30,532 nucleotides of DNA, from assembly GCA_041305385.1 (NCBI GenBank), contig JBFYLO010000067.1, forward strand, positions 1-30,532, given 5' to 3'. This DNA is from JAKAKT01 sp041305385 (lineage in GTDB: Archaea > Micrarchaeota > Micrarchaeia > Burarchaeales > JAKAKT01). Positions 1 through 6,849 of the stretch are shown here, piece after piece; positions within the stretch are counted from its first letter, which is position 1, and each line of letters starts with the position of its first letter. A model generated the notes under the pieces. That model was not told the DNA's origin. It worked only from the letters and a program-made list of their open reading frames with translations, and did no database searches. Both the position numbers and the translations under genes were made by a program.

Positions 1-3
1 ACC

Positions 4-405
4 TCATTCAACATCTGCCTTCTGGTTCAAATACCACCTTAAGAGGTATTGGCTTGCCACCATGAAAAAGAAAGTGAGCCCGAGCACCCCGCTCACAGTG
101 AGTTTCGCCAGCCCGAACTCCTCCACCAGCATGAGAACCGCCATGAGCACATATGTGGACCACCAAGAATAGGTCATCGAAACCCTTCCGATCTTTTTTG
201 TCCTCTCATCCGTAATCGGTTCTCCTCGTTTTCTACGGAAGATAATGATGTCCACGAACAGCATTGCCACTGCCATTGAGACGAGATAAGTGACGACTTT
301 GGTGTCAAGTCTCCCGCTCAAGGACCCAATCCCAGCGGCGAGCATCAGAAATCCGGCAAAAGCGAGTATCCTCATCGCCTTTTTGTTTCGGCCGTTTTGT
401 TCCAT
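4..405 (-). CDS. DUF2178-like small membrane protein
   Basis: Predicted integral membrane protein of about 133 residues with roughly four hydrophobic segments, at about residues 10-28, 36-54, 80-98 and 102-122. A charged loop in the middle (RRKRGEPITDERTKKIG) followed by SMTYSWWSTYV is the pattern of the archaeal DUF2178 family of predicted membrane proteins, whose function is unknown. I chose the ATG at 405 because GGTGAG, a good ribosome binding site, lies just upstream of it. The in-frame GTG at 414 would overlap that site and add three residues. A TATA-like TTATATATTT lies about 45 nt upstream of the ATG on the minus strand. The gene is complete and points away from the cassette-like region to its right. 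Family assignment is by pattern only. Confidence 0.8.
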   Translation of the reverse strand: MEQNGRNKKAMRILAFAGFLMLAAGIGSLSGRLDTKVVTYLVSMAVAMLFVDIIIFRRKRGEPITDERTKKIGRVSMTYSWWSTYVLMAVLMLVEEFGLAKLTVSGVLGLTFFFMVASQYLLRWYLNQKADVE

Positions 406-486
406 ATTTCTCACCTTTTGTTATCTTTTTCAAACTTTATGTTAGAAATATATAACAAGTAGTATTTAAGTCTTTCGGCTGCGCAA

Positions 487-570
487 TTACTCCGCGATGG
501 ATGACGACACCGTCCCAGTGGGAAGCTGAAAGGCGATGACCCTGCGGAGTAGCTTCTGACATCGCTTTAT
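487..570 (+). repeat. Boundary repeat copy 1 (core 551-570)
   Basis: First of seven copies of the core AGCTTCTGACATCGCATTAT, here with one change (CTTTAT). An inverted repeat, ACTCCGC at 489-495 and GCGGAGT at 544-550, ends directly at the core. A second complementary pair, GCGATG at 494-499 and CATCGC at 560-565, encloses most of the copy. The segment CCCTGCGGAGTA (540-551) recurs beside copies 2 and 4. This copy separates the DUF2178-like gene from the LemA gene. Confidence 0.75.
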
Positions 571-638
571 GGTATTTATGACTAAAGAATCAATTGCAAC
601 TAGCTGGTGGCCCGAATTACGATGCAAACCGGTACCCG

Positions 639-650
639 TTAATTATTTAT
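639..650 (+). promoter_or_regulatory. Putative TATA box of the GIDE-LemA gene
   Basis: The AT-rich stretch AATTATTTATT lies 25-30 nt before the ATG at 673, and no Shine-Dalgarno sequence is visible before that ATG. This suggests a leaderless transcript. Inference from position and composition only. The rest of the 415-672 gap holds the boundary repeat and the promoter of the leftward gene, with no supported coding sequence. Confidence 0.4.
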
Positions 651-672
651 TCTGTTTAGCCAATACGTCAGT

Positions 673-1962
673 ATGGCATATGGCGGGTCTACAAGTACTC
701 TGTGGCCATGGGCGGCATCCGTCCTTCTATTCTTGGGCGGCATCTTCTTCTTTCTGGAAGGTCTTGGCAAATACAAACTAAAAAAGGTCATTGATTATCT
801 GCCTGCATCTAAAGCAATAGCTGTTTCTCCTGGAATTACAAAAATCCAAGGAAAGGCAAAACCGTTCGAAGAGACGCTGGTTTCGCCATACCAAAAAAAG
901 AAATGCATCTATTATCACACGAGACTGTTAAAATGGAAGGGAAATCCACCCGAAATAGCAAAACTTGTTGAAAGCAAAAATCCCATAGTACTGGAGGATG
1001 AGACTGGTTCGGTTCTCTTCCAACCGACGCTGAGGTCAGAAAGCTACACTTCTCAGATATTTGTCGAACGTGATTTTTACGAGGAGAGATCGGTTAATAA
1101 AGAATTAAGATATTTCTCATTAACTGGAGAGAACAAGACTGACACCAAACTAAACAAGTTCATAAAGGAATATGCCCCGGAGATGTCTGATTATGATGGC
1201 AGTCTGGGTTTAACTGAAACGATAATAGAAGAAGGGCAGAGCATATTCGCAATAGGAACTGCCCGGATTTATGACCAAAAAGAAAAAATACCAAGAATGA
1301 TCGTGGTTGACGATAAAAACAACACGTTCTGTTTTTCTACACTCTCTGGAGAAGAAACCTTCCTATCCACTGCAGGCATCACCGTTAGAAGAGTCTTCGG
1401 AGGGCCGATTCTTACGGCAATCGGGTATTATGTCGCGTTGGTTCTGGTATTAGGTACTGATTCCCCCCTCACAATCTTGCTTTTGGGCCTTCTCGCACCG
1501 TTGGCGATGTATTCTATTCTTATCTGGATTTGGTCTATTTCGGTTTACAACGCACTGTATATACTAAAAACTCAAAGCGAAAGAGCGAAGGCGAATATTG
1601 ATGCTCTTCTTGTAAAACGGAGGCAACTCGTACCTAATCTTGTAACGGTTGTTAAATCTTATGCAAAATATGAGAAAGGGCTCCAGGAAAGCATCACTTT
1701 GCTTAGGGCGGCGCAGGTCGGGGAGTCAGAGAAAACCCTCTTCGAGGTTGCTGAAAAATACCCGAACCTGAAGGCGAACGAGAACTTCATGATGCTCCAG
1801 AAGGAGCTTGTCCTGCTCGAGAACCAGATTGCTGGCTCAAGGGAATATCTGAACGATGCGGTTATGCTCTACAACCGACAAATTGCATCATTCCCTTACT
1901 TGCTAGTTGCCAAAATAATGAACCTTAGATCGATAGCATATTATTCCTCTGTTGAAGAGTAG
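673..1962 (+). CDS. GIDE-domain and LemA-domain fusion membrane protein
   Basis: This 429-residue protein joins two recognisable domains. After a membrane segment (about residues 10-30) comes a region of about residues 45-240 with the pattern VxGKAKPxxxxLxSPxxxKxCxYY, as in the GIDE/BAM domain known from MULAN-type E3 ligases. No RING finger follows. Two membrane segments (about 240-290) lead to a C-terminal LemA domain: ERAKANIDALLVKRRQLVPNLV, then YxKYE, then YNRQIASFP near the end. LemA proteins are widespread membrane-anchored helical bundles without a settled biochemical role. In eukaryotes GIDE domains bind partner proteins at membranes. The first kilobase is AT-rich compared with the operon genes downstream. 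The stop codon TAG (1960-1962) lies within boundary repeat copy 2, so the cassette edge coincides with the gene end. Domain calls are from motifs, with no search run. Confidence 0.85.
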   Translation: MAYGGSTSTLWPWAASVLLFLGGIFFFLEGLGKYKLKKVIDYLPASKAIAVSPGITKIQGKAKPFEETLVSPYQKKKCIYYHTRLLKWKGNPPEIAKLVESKNPIVLEDETGSVLFQPTLRSESYTSQIFVERDFYEERSVNKELRYFSLTGENKTDTKLNKFIKEYAPEMSDYDGSLGLTETIIEEGQSIFAIGTARIYDQKEKIPRMIVVDDKNNTFCFSTLSGEETFLSTAGITVRRVFGGPILTAIGYYVALVLVLGTDSPLTILLLGLLAPLAMYSILIWIWSISVYNALYILKTQSERAKANIDALLVKRRQLVPNLVTVVKSYAKYEKGLQESITLLRAAQVGESEKTLFEVAEKYPNLKANENFMMLQKELVLLENQIAGSREYLNDAVMLYNRQIASFPYLLVAKIMNLRSIAYYSSVEE

Positions 1963-2050
1963 CTTCTGACATCGCATTATTCTCACGTCGAAGAAAATCA
2001 GTATTACGACGAGTTAGTGACATCGCACTGATGGCCCTGCGGAGTAAGGG
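1947..2050 (+). repeat. Boundary repeat copy 2, long form (core 1961-1980)
   Basis: The core at 1961-1980 is preceded by a short inverted repeat, CTCT at 1947-1950 and AGAG at 1956-1959. It extends to the right into a 65-bp segment (1961-2025) that matches copy 3 (3186-3250) at the same length with about seven differences. Inside it, CGTCG (1986-1990) and CGACG (2007-2011) can pair around a variable 16-nt loop. CCCTGCGGAGTAA follows at 2035-2047. The rest of the 1963-2103 gap has no supported gene. Confidence 0.8.
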
Positions 2051-2103
2051 TTTGGATAGAAAATCAGCTGCCAGATTATCAATAACCCACTCGAGCTCCT
2101 GTC

Positions 2104-3102
2104 CTAGTTTCCCCCCGACCTCATGCGCACATAGGAATTGCAGTTCTCAAGCTCCTGTGCGTTCTTTAAGTTGACGCAAACCGATGGATTCGGATTCGCC
2201 TTGACTGTCTCGTGTATACACTTGTCCCTCTGAGATTGAGTTGTCAGTTCGGAGCATACGCTCGCATCCTTCTTCGCCTTCGCAACATCCTCCATGCAGC
2301 CGTAGTAAACCTCTTGGTTGACGGCTCCGCCGCCTATCCGCTTACAGATTTCAGTATCTTTTTTTTGCACAGCGATGAACGAATAACATTCGTCCCTATC
2401 CTCAATGTCTGAGATTTCCGCGCAGACTGTCGCCTCGCCTCTGAGTTTGGCAATTGAGTAGTAGCACTTGTCCCTAGCTGCCTTATCCTCTATTTCCGCA
2501 CATAACTCCGGATTTTTGGTGCCCTGGGCGACTTCCAAATAGCACCTCTTAACCGCCTCGGCACTTTCCAACAAATCGCATATGGTCGCATCACCTGAAA
2601 GCGTTGCGACCGTTTTTAGGCAAGTCTCCTGCTGAGACTCCTCCAGCTCAAGGCACATGCTCGCGTCCTTTTTCTTCACTGCTATTGAATACAGGCAGTT
2701 GTTCTTGTCTATGTACCCCACCACTTCATCACAAACCGACGGATCGGTTGTTTCATTAACTGAGGAACTTATGCACTGAGACCTGAAGCTCTGGCTATTC
2801 ATGTTCTTGCAGATTGTGGGGTCTCCAAGCGCGTTTGCAATGTAGTTGTAGCACTGGTCCTTCGTTTCGCCATAATCTATTTTCGCGCACGTGGCAGCAT
2901 CCTTAGTCTTACTGGCGACCTGCAGGTAGCAGCTGTCCGCCCGGTGCCCCGTGTTATCCTCTTTAATGTTTGCGCAGAGCGAGGGGTCACCCTTCTCGAC
3001 AGCGTTGTCAATCACGTCGTCGGACTTCAGAATGTCACCAACGCAGCCAGACAGTAGAAGGAAAGCAATAAACATTGGCAGAGCAATGCCGAAAAACTTC
3101 AC
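2104..3102 (-). CDS. Lipoprotein of 11 paired-cysteine repeats
   Basis: A 332-residue predicted lipoprotein. The signal sequence ends in the lipobox LLSGC at about residues 16-20. The rest consists of about 11 tandem units of roughly 26 residues with the pattern D-x-x-x-C-x-x-I/L, six or seven residues, R/K-D-x-C-Y-x-x-I-A, then a short charged linker. Each unit looks like two helices clamped by a disulfide, so the whole is probably an alpha-solenoid on the outer face of the membrane. The start is a GTG at 3102 with GGGGGTG upstream on the minus strand, and a TATA-like TTAATATT sits about 30 nt before it. A related protein lies at 3821-4687 in the opposite orientation. The gene is flanked by boundary repeats 2 and 3, both in long form. 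No ligand or enzymatic function can be assigned. Confidence 0.85.
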   Translation of the reverse strand: MKFFGIALPMFIAFLLLSGCVGDILKSDDVIDNAVEKGDPSLCANIKEDNTGHRADSCYLQVASKTKDAATCAKIDYGETKDQCYNYIANALGDPTICKNMNSQSFRSQCISSSVNETTDPSVCDEVVGYIDKNNCLYSIAVKKKDASMCLELEESQQETCLKTVATLSGDATICDLLESAEAVKRCYLEVAQGTKNPELCAEIEDKAARDKCYYSIAKLRGEATVCAEISDIEDRDECYSFIAVQKKDTEICKRIGGGAVNQEVYYGCMEDVAKAKKDASVCSELTTQSQRDKCIHETVKANPNPSVCVNLKNAQELENCNSYVRMRSGGN

Positions 3103-3153
3103 TCTTTCACCCCCTATACGTTAACAATATTAAGGGTTTTAAGGTTTGCTTTC

Positions 3154-3250
3154 GTTACTCCAATTGTAATCTCACAATATTCCGCAGCTTCCGACATCGC
3201 ATTATTCTTACGTCGAAGAAAATAGACTTTACGACGAGTTAGTGACATCG
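3154..3250 (+). repeat. Boundary repeat copy 3, long form (core 3186-3205)
   Basis: GTTACTCCAATTGTAATCT at 3154-3172 starts exactly 32 nt before the core AGCTTCCGACATCGCATTAT (one change). The same 5' segment at the same distance is seen in copies 4 and 6, and more weakly in copy 7. The pair ATTGT / ACAAT (3163-3167 and 3174-3178) forms the variable inverted repeat. The 65-bp right part equals that of copy 2. This copy lies between two minus-strand genes and holds the promoter side of the 3102 gene. Confidence 0.8.
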
Positions 3251-3251
3251 G

Positions 3252-3656
3252 TCATATGTCACCAATATCTGTAAATTTACAATTCGACATCTGTCCATTT
3301 CCAAATATCGCAAGTAGGGTCTCTGAACTAAAGTACATTATCAGCAGTATTAATCCGCTTATAAAAAATGGAATTGCCAATAGATGCCAATTTGACTTGT
3401 CCCCACGTGATTGTCTTTTTTTGAAGTAAAGATATGTTGAAATCGACAAAGCAAACATTACAAAAGAAAGAATCGCATAATAGCTTTTTATTCCCGCACA
3501 TATGTACTCCAATTGTTCTCTCAGATGCCCATGCTGGCGGTTTTGTTGTAGATACGGGAAGAATAATGGGAAAATGAAGGGTATAGCAAGAATGAAGAGA
3601 ATTATAAGAGCAGCAATTATCTTAATGAGAACATTCTTTATTCTGCTATTCTCCAT
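3252..3656 (-). CDS. Small three-pass membrane protein, unknown function
   Basis: This 134-residue protein is not recognised. It has a strongly hydrophobic segment at about residues 8-34, a second at about 58-77 and a third at about 92-115, with short charged connectors (RQHGHLREQ and KKRQSRGDKSN) and a short polar tail containing one cysteine. The start ATG at 3656 has a TATA-like TTAAATAG about 25 nt upstream on the minus strand and no Shine-Dalgarno site, so the transcript may be leaderless. The coding sequence is AT-rich. It occupies a complete unit between boundary repeats 3 and 4, with its stop codon almost touching copy 3. That position fits a mobile cassette. A role in immunity or stress, as for many small cassette membrane proteins, would be a guess. 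Confidence 0.65.
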   Translation of the reverse strand: MENSRIKNVLIKIIAALIILFILAIPFIFPLFFPYLQQNRQHGHLREQLEYICAGIKSYYAILSFVMFALSISTYLYFKKRQSRGDKSNWHLLAIPFFISGLILLIMYFSSETLLAIFGNGQMSNCKFTDIGDI

Positions 3657-3697
3657 GTTTTAACTATCCGTCCTTCGCTATTTAAGGCTTACCTTCA

Positions 3698-3767
3698 GTT
3701 ATTCCAATCGCTCATCGTATGATTGGGGTAGCTTCTGACATCGCATATTTACCCTGCGGAGTAACGG
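3698..3767 (+). repeat. Boundary repeat copy 4 (core 3730-3749)
   Basis: GTTATTCCAATCG (3698-3710) begins 32 nt before the core, which ends CATATT here. The inverted repeat CCAATC (3704-3709) / GATTGG (3721-3726) ends just before the core. CCCTGCGGAGTAACGG follows at 3752-3767. The outer ends, GTTATTCC and GGAGTAAC, are themselves inverted, seven of eight positions pairing, so the whole 70-bp copy is a large imperfect palindrome. Confidence 0.75.
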
Positions 3768-3820
3768 TTTTTAAAGCCTGGGCCCATAATCATAGTGGAG
3801 ACATAGGTGGTTCTACGGGG

Positions 3821-4687
3821 TTGTTTGACAATCGTTGGAATCTATCTAGGAGTTTTTTATGCATACTGGTTTTATTTTACTCTCTACTCTTGGCTGGCTG
3901 TACTGAGGACGATGTTTTCAATGCGTTTGCGGATAGCAGCGATGAAGGCTCGGTGGGGGTGCTGGAATACGAAAGCGCAGCGCTTTCTGGCAACCCGGAC
4001 AACTGCCTGAAGCTGGGCGATTCACTTGCCAAGAGCAACTGCCTCAAGCGAATGGCTGAAATTGAGAAGAATGCCTCGATTTGCGAGCTTGTGGCTGTGA
4101 AGCAGTACAGGGAGGAATGCCTTTCCAGCGTCATGGTGATGCTGAGCAATACGGCTGGCTGCGATGGGTTGACAGATGAATACCAAAAAGACGTTTGCTA
4201 CTGGGACATTGCCAAGAAGAGCAAGGACGACTCACTTTGCCAAAAAGTGGTTGACCCAATCAACAAACGCAAGTGCCTCTATGATTTGGCTATTGCCAAG
4301 AACCGCGTGGGCATTTGCGACGAAATTGCAAAAACCGATCCAGGCATTGCCAATAACTGCTATGCCGAGCTTGCCAAGAAGAATGCCGACCCGTCATTTT
4401 GCAGGAAGATGACGCTCTATTCCGAAGATTGCATTGCGGATGCAGCCTATGCAGCAAATGACGAGAAGGTATGCTACAAGATTGAGGAATACCGCCTTCG
4501 GAACAGGTGTGTGGGCAATGTGGCGGCGCAGAAGAAGGACGCTTCGCTTTGCGATTACATGTACAATGACATGGGCGCACGGGACGACTGCCTATTCAAG
4601 GTGGCAATTGCTGCAGGAAAGCCCGAGCTTTGCAACCAGATACAGACGGGAAGTCTGAAGAACGCCTGCCTGCAGAATGCCAAATAG
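3821..4687 (+). CDS. Lipoprotein of nine paired-cysteine repeats
   Basis: A predicted lipoprotein of about 288 residues. It has a signal sequence (SRSFLCILVLFYSLL), the lipobox LLAGC, an acidic linker, and then about nine units of roughly 26 residues with one cysteine near each end (for example DASLCDYM...RDDCLFKVAIA). It is a paralogue of the 2104-3102 protein; linkers such as QKKDAS are shared. The likely start is the TTG at 3821, preceded by GGTGG at 3809-3813. The reading frame is open further upstream, to an ATG at 3719, but that stretch contains boundary repeat 4 and a TATA-like TTTTTAAAG (about 3768-3776), so the longer start is unlikely. Expected location is the outer membrane face. 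Function is unknown, and the start is the least certain part. Confidence 0.8.
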   Translation: MFDNRWNLSRSFLCILVLFYSLLLAGCTEDDVFNAFADSSDEGSVGVLEYESAALSGNPDNCLKLGDSLAKSNCLKRMAEIEKNASICELVAVKQYREECLSSVMVMLSNTAGCDGLTDEYQKDVCYWDIAKKSKDDSLCQKVVDPINKRKCLYDLAIAKNRVGICDEIAKTDPGIANNCYAELAKKNADPSFCRKMTLYSEDCIADAAYAANDEKVCYKIEEYRLRNRCVGNVAAQKKDASLCDYMYNDMGARDDCLFKVAIAAGKPELCNQIQTGSLKNACLQNAK

Positions 4688-4704
4688 GACGGCGAGGCAT
4701 GAGA

Positions 4705-4760
4705 AATAATATTGCTACAGCGTGCCCGACATTATTGTGTAGCTTCTGACATCGCATTAT
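4705..4760 (+). repeat. Boundary repeat copy 5 (core 4741-4760)
   Basis: An exact copy of the 20-bp core, preceded by the inverted repeat AATAAT (4705-4710) / ATTATT (4731-4736). The GTTAYYCCAAT segment of copies 3, 4 and 6 is absent. It lies between the lipoprotein gene and the toxin-antitoxin promoter. The 4688-4807 gap holds nothing else apart from that promoter. Confidence 0.8.
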
Positions 4761-4767
4761 TGATAAC

Positions 4768-4791
4768 TTTTATATATCTATTTGATATCAA
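4768..4791 (+). promoter_or_regulatory. Promoter and probable operator of the toxin-antitoxin pair
   Basis: A TATA box, TTTTATATAT, at about 4768-4777 sits about 30 nt before the expected transcript start. The perfect 10-bp palindrome TTGATATCAA at 4782-4791 follows it and precedes the ribosome binding site GGTGAT (4798-4803). Ribbon-helix-helix antitoxins usually bind such palindromes to repress their own operon. That use here is inferred from position. Confidence 0.5.
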
Positions 4792-4807
4792 TTAATAGGT
4801 GATTTGA

Positions 4808-5065
4808 GTGGAAACAGTCGTAAGGTTTGAGGGAATGGTCGAGCAGATTCTGAACGAGTTAGTGGAGAGCGGGTATTTCAAAACCAAAACCGAGGCGCTC
4901 AGGGCGGGCGTTCTCGAGCTCGGCAAGGAATACCACATAATAGATGATTTAAGGAGCGACCTCGCCCGCGCGATGGAAATTGACATGAAAATAAAAAGCG
5001 GGGAAATGAAACTGGCTACCGAGAGCGAATTCAGGGCCATAATGAAGAAGAAAAAGAGTGAGTGA
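4808..5065 (+). CDS. Ribbon-helix-helix antitoxin (ParD/CopG-like)
   Basis: An 85-residue antitoxin-like protein. The N-terminus METVVRFEGMVEQILNEL followed by GYFKTKTEALRAGVLEL is the short strand, helix, turn, helix of the ribbon-helix-helix fold that binds DNA as a dimer. The C-terminal half is charged and would wrap the toxin. Start is a GTG at 4808 with GGTGAT five bases upstream. The stop codon is immediately followed by the ATG of the toxin gene, as expected for a co-translated pair. It probably represses its own promoter at the TTGATATCAA palindrome. Family membership is inferred from motif, length and context. Confidence 0.85.
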   Translation: METVVRFEGMVEQILNELVESGYFKTKTEALRAGVLELGKEYHIIDDLRSDLARAMEIDMKIKSGEMKLATESEFRAIMKKKKSE

Positions 5066-5329
5066 ATGGCATTTTCGCTCGAGTTTACAGAAGCATTTAT
5101 CGAGAAACTCAAGAAGCTCGACAAGAGCGTCGCAATCGAAATTGAAAAAAAGGTCGACAAGATTCAGAAAAACCCCGTCTTATCGGCCCAAAGAATGAAG
5201 CACTCCCCCAACTACTTTCGGGTTTATGTCAGGAACTTTCGGATGATTTACAAAGTCGAAGGCAACAAAATCATCATGTTCGACATAATAAAAAGGAAAG
5301 AGGGTTACGAGCAATTTAGCGGCGGATAG
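5066..5329 (+). CDS. RelE/ParE-family toxin
   Basis: An 87-residue protein with the order and spacing of the RelE/ParE fold. An N-terminal helix pair (FTEAFIEKLKKLDKSVAIEIEKKVDKI) is followed by LSAQRMKHSPNYFRVYVRNFRMIYKVEGNKIIMFDIIKRKEGY, where the R-x-x-Y and KRKEGY segments match the basic strands of mRNA interferases. RelE members cut mRNA at the ribosome and ParE members poison gyrase. The sequence alone does not separate the two, though the basic residues favour RelE. It follows the antitoxin without a gap. Its stop codon (5327-5329) overlaps the first base of boundary repeat 6, so the pair fills its cassette exactly. Confidence 0.85.
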   Translation: MAFSLEFTEAFIEKLKKLDKSVAIEIEKKVDKIQKNPVLSAQRMKHSPNYFRVYVRNFRMIYKVEGNKIIMFDIIKRKEGYEQFSGG

Positions 5330-5380
5330 TTATCCCAATCGTAATCTTAGCGAATTCCATAGCTTCTGACATCGCATTAT
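5329..5380 (+). repeat. Boundary repeat copy 6 (core 5361-5380)
   Basis: GTTATCCCAATCGTAATCT (5329-5347) begins 32 nt before an exact copy of the core. The inverted repeat before the core is weak in this copy. The end of the core (TTAT) also forms the left edge of the first TGGTCA palindrome upstream of the ATPase gene. Confidence 0.8.
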
Positions 5381-5430
5381 GGTCAATACACTGACCATAA
5401 ACGTGATAAATATGGTCAGTCAACTGACCA
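5377..5430 (+). promoter_or_regulatory. Two TGGTCA palindromes, probable operators
   Basis: Two inverted repeats with the same half-site lie just upstream of the ATPase promoter. The first has 9-bp arms, TTATGGTCA (5377-5385) and TGACCATAA (5392-5400). The second has 8-bp arms, TGGTCAGT (5413-5420) and ACTGACCA (5423-5430). Their centres are 33 bp apart, about three helical turns, so a dimeric regulator could bind both on one face of the DNA. A TATA-like ATTTTTATT follows at about 5437-5446. The regulator is not encoded nearby in any form I recognise. Confidence 0.6.
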
Positions 5431-5468
5431 AAAGATAGATTTTTATTCTTTTTCTTCCAAATAACCTC

Positions 5469-6785
5469 ATGGTCTCCGAAAGACTCTCCCTGTTTGCCCC
5501 ATTAAACCCTTGGTGGAGGACGAGTGAAATTCCCTCTTCGTGGATAGGCTTGCTGAGAAAGAAGTACTCGGCGGAGATACTGAAATGGATCGATGACGAC
5601 TTCATGCAGGTGATAAGCGGGATAAGACGCTCTGGCAAAACGACACTAATTTATCAGGTTCTCGATACCCTCATCAAAGAAAAAAAGCTTGAACCGCAGA
5701 ACATCCTATTTGTGAACTGCGACGATGTTAAGGTTCGCGAGTCCTTCAAGTACCTTACGGATATCGCAGAGGTTTTTGAAACGCTCGGAGAAGGCAAAAA
5801 GCTTATCGTCCTAGACGAAGTCCAATACTATGAAAAATGGGAACAACAGTGCAAAAACATCTACGACACGTATAAGGGAAGAATCAAGTTCTTGATATCC
5901 GGCTCGTCCGCTACGCTAAGAACGAGCAAAGATCTTCACTTTCTCACTGGCAGGATTATGCCAATTACTGTCAATCCGTTTTCTTTTGAAGAATTTCTTT
6001 GGGCAAAAAAGCTCGTTCTGCCGAAAATATCGATGAATTTCGATGCCGATTACAAGAAGCTAGTTCAACTAGGTTTGGACACGTTTGTGCACGAGTATCT
6101 CGAATTTGGGGGATTTCCAGAAATTGTCTTTGCAGCATCCGAAAAGAAGAACCAGATAGCGAAGGAATACCTTGACGAGGTAATCTATAAAGACATAGTG
6201 AAACTTTGGGAAATCAAGGACGTCAAAAACCTTGAGAAGGTTGCACTTTTCCTCACTCAGAACGTGGGGCAGCGATTCAGCTATAGGAAGATTGCAAATG
6301 CCGTAGGAGAGAACAAGAACACAACCCAGAACTACCTTCATTATATCGAAGAGTCGTATCTGTTGAGGCTTATCGAGTACTACGCGAAGAGCACGGCGCA
6401 ACAATTCAGAAAGGAGAAGAAAATTGCGCTCGTTGACCCCATCTTCCACACGAGCCGTTTCGGGCTGGCAAATATCGGGCCGCTAGCTGAGAACTGCGTC
6501 TACATGCATTTAGAAAAAGGCGAGTGGCGCATTTTCTACTGGAAGAATACCTACGAAGTCGATTTTGTGGTGGAGAACGCGAAAGGGGAAATCACGCCGA
6601 TTGAAGTCAAGTACCAAAACGAAATAAACACAGAAGATTTCAAGGGGCTTTACTCATTCTTTAAGCGCTTCAAGAAAGTGAAATACGGGATAATGGTCAC
6701 GAAAGACCAGTTTGAAGCACACGTAACAAAAGATGGGCGGACAATCCAACTCGTGCCGCTTTGGCTGTTCCTGCTGTCATTTTGA
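5469..6785 (+). CDS. AAA_14/DUF4143 family ATPase
   Basis: A 438-residue ATPase of the family with an N-terminal AAA_14 domain and a C-terminal DUF4143 region. Walker A is GIRRSGKTT at residues 51-59, Walker B is LIVLDEVQ at 112-119, and FLISGSSA at 141-148 is the sensor strand. The conserved NPFSFEEF and EYLEFGGFPE segments follow, then a winged-helix-like part (SYRKIANAVGENKNTTQNYL). The C-terminus has EVDFVVE and ITPIEVKYQ, the spacing of a PD-(D/E)xK-like nuclease fold. These proteins are very common and multicopy in archaea and bacteria, and their role is unknown. The start ATG follows the TATA-like sequence by about 25 nt without a ribosome binding site. The gene fills the unit between boundary repeats 6 and 7 and is headed by the double palindrome. 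Confidence 0.92.
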   Translation: MVSERLSLFAPLNPWWRTSEIPSSWIGLLRKKYSAEILKWIDDDFMQVISGIRRSGKTTLIYQVLDTLIKEKKLEPQNILFVNCDDVKVRESFKYLTDIAEVFETLGEGKKLIVLDEVQYYEKWEQQCKNIYDTYKGRIKFLISGSSATLRTSKDLHFLTGRIMPITVNPFSFEEFLWAKKLVLPKISMNFDADYKKLVQLGLDTFVHEYLEFGGFPEIVFAASEKKNQIAKEYLDEVIYKDIVKLWEIKDVKNLEKVALFLTQNVGQRFSYRKIANAVGENKNTTQNYLHYIEESYLLRLIEYYAKSTAQQFRKEKKIALVDPIFHTSRFGLANIGPLAENCVYMHLEKGEWRIFYWKNTYEVDFVVENAKGEITPIEVKYQNEINTEDFKGLYSFFKRFKKVKYGIMVTKDQFEAHVTKDGRTIQLVPLWLFLLSF

Positions 6786-6849
6786 CCCACAAATTGAACT
6801 ACGAAACGCAAAACCTATTCTATGCAGCTTCCTACCTCACCTCGTCATT

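Noticed and set aside
3719..3820. Longer N-terminus of the second repeat lipoprotein, from an ATG at 3719
   Set aside because: It would translate boundary repeat copy 4 and put about 34 residues before the signal peptide. The TATA-like sequence and ribosome binding site lie after that ATG.
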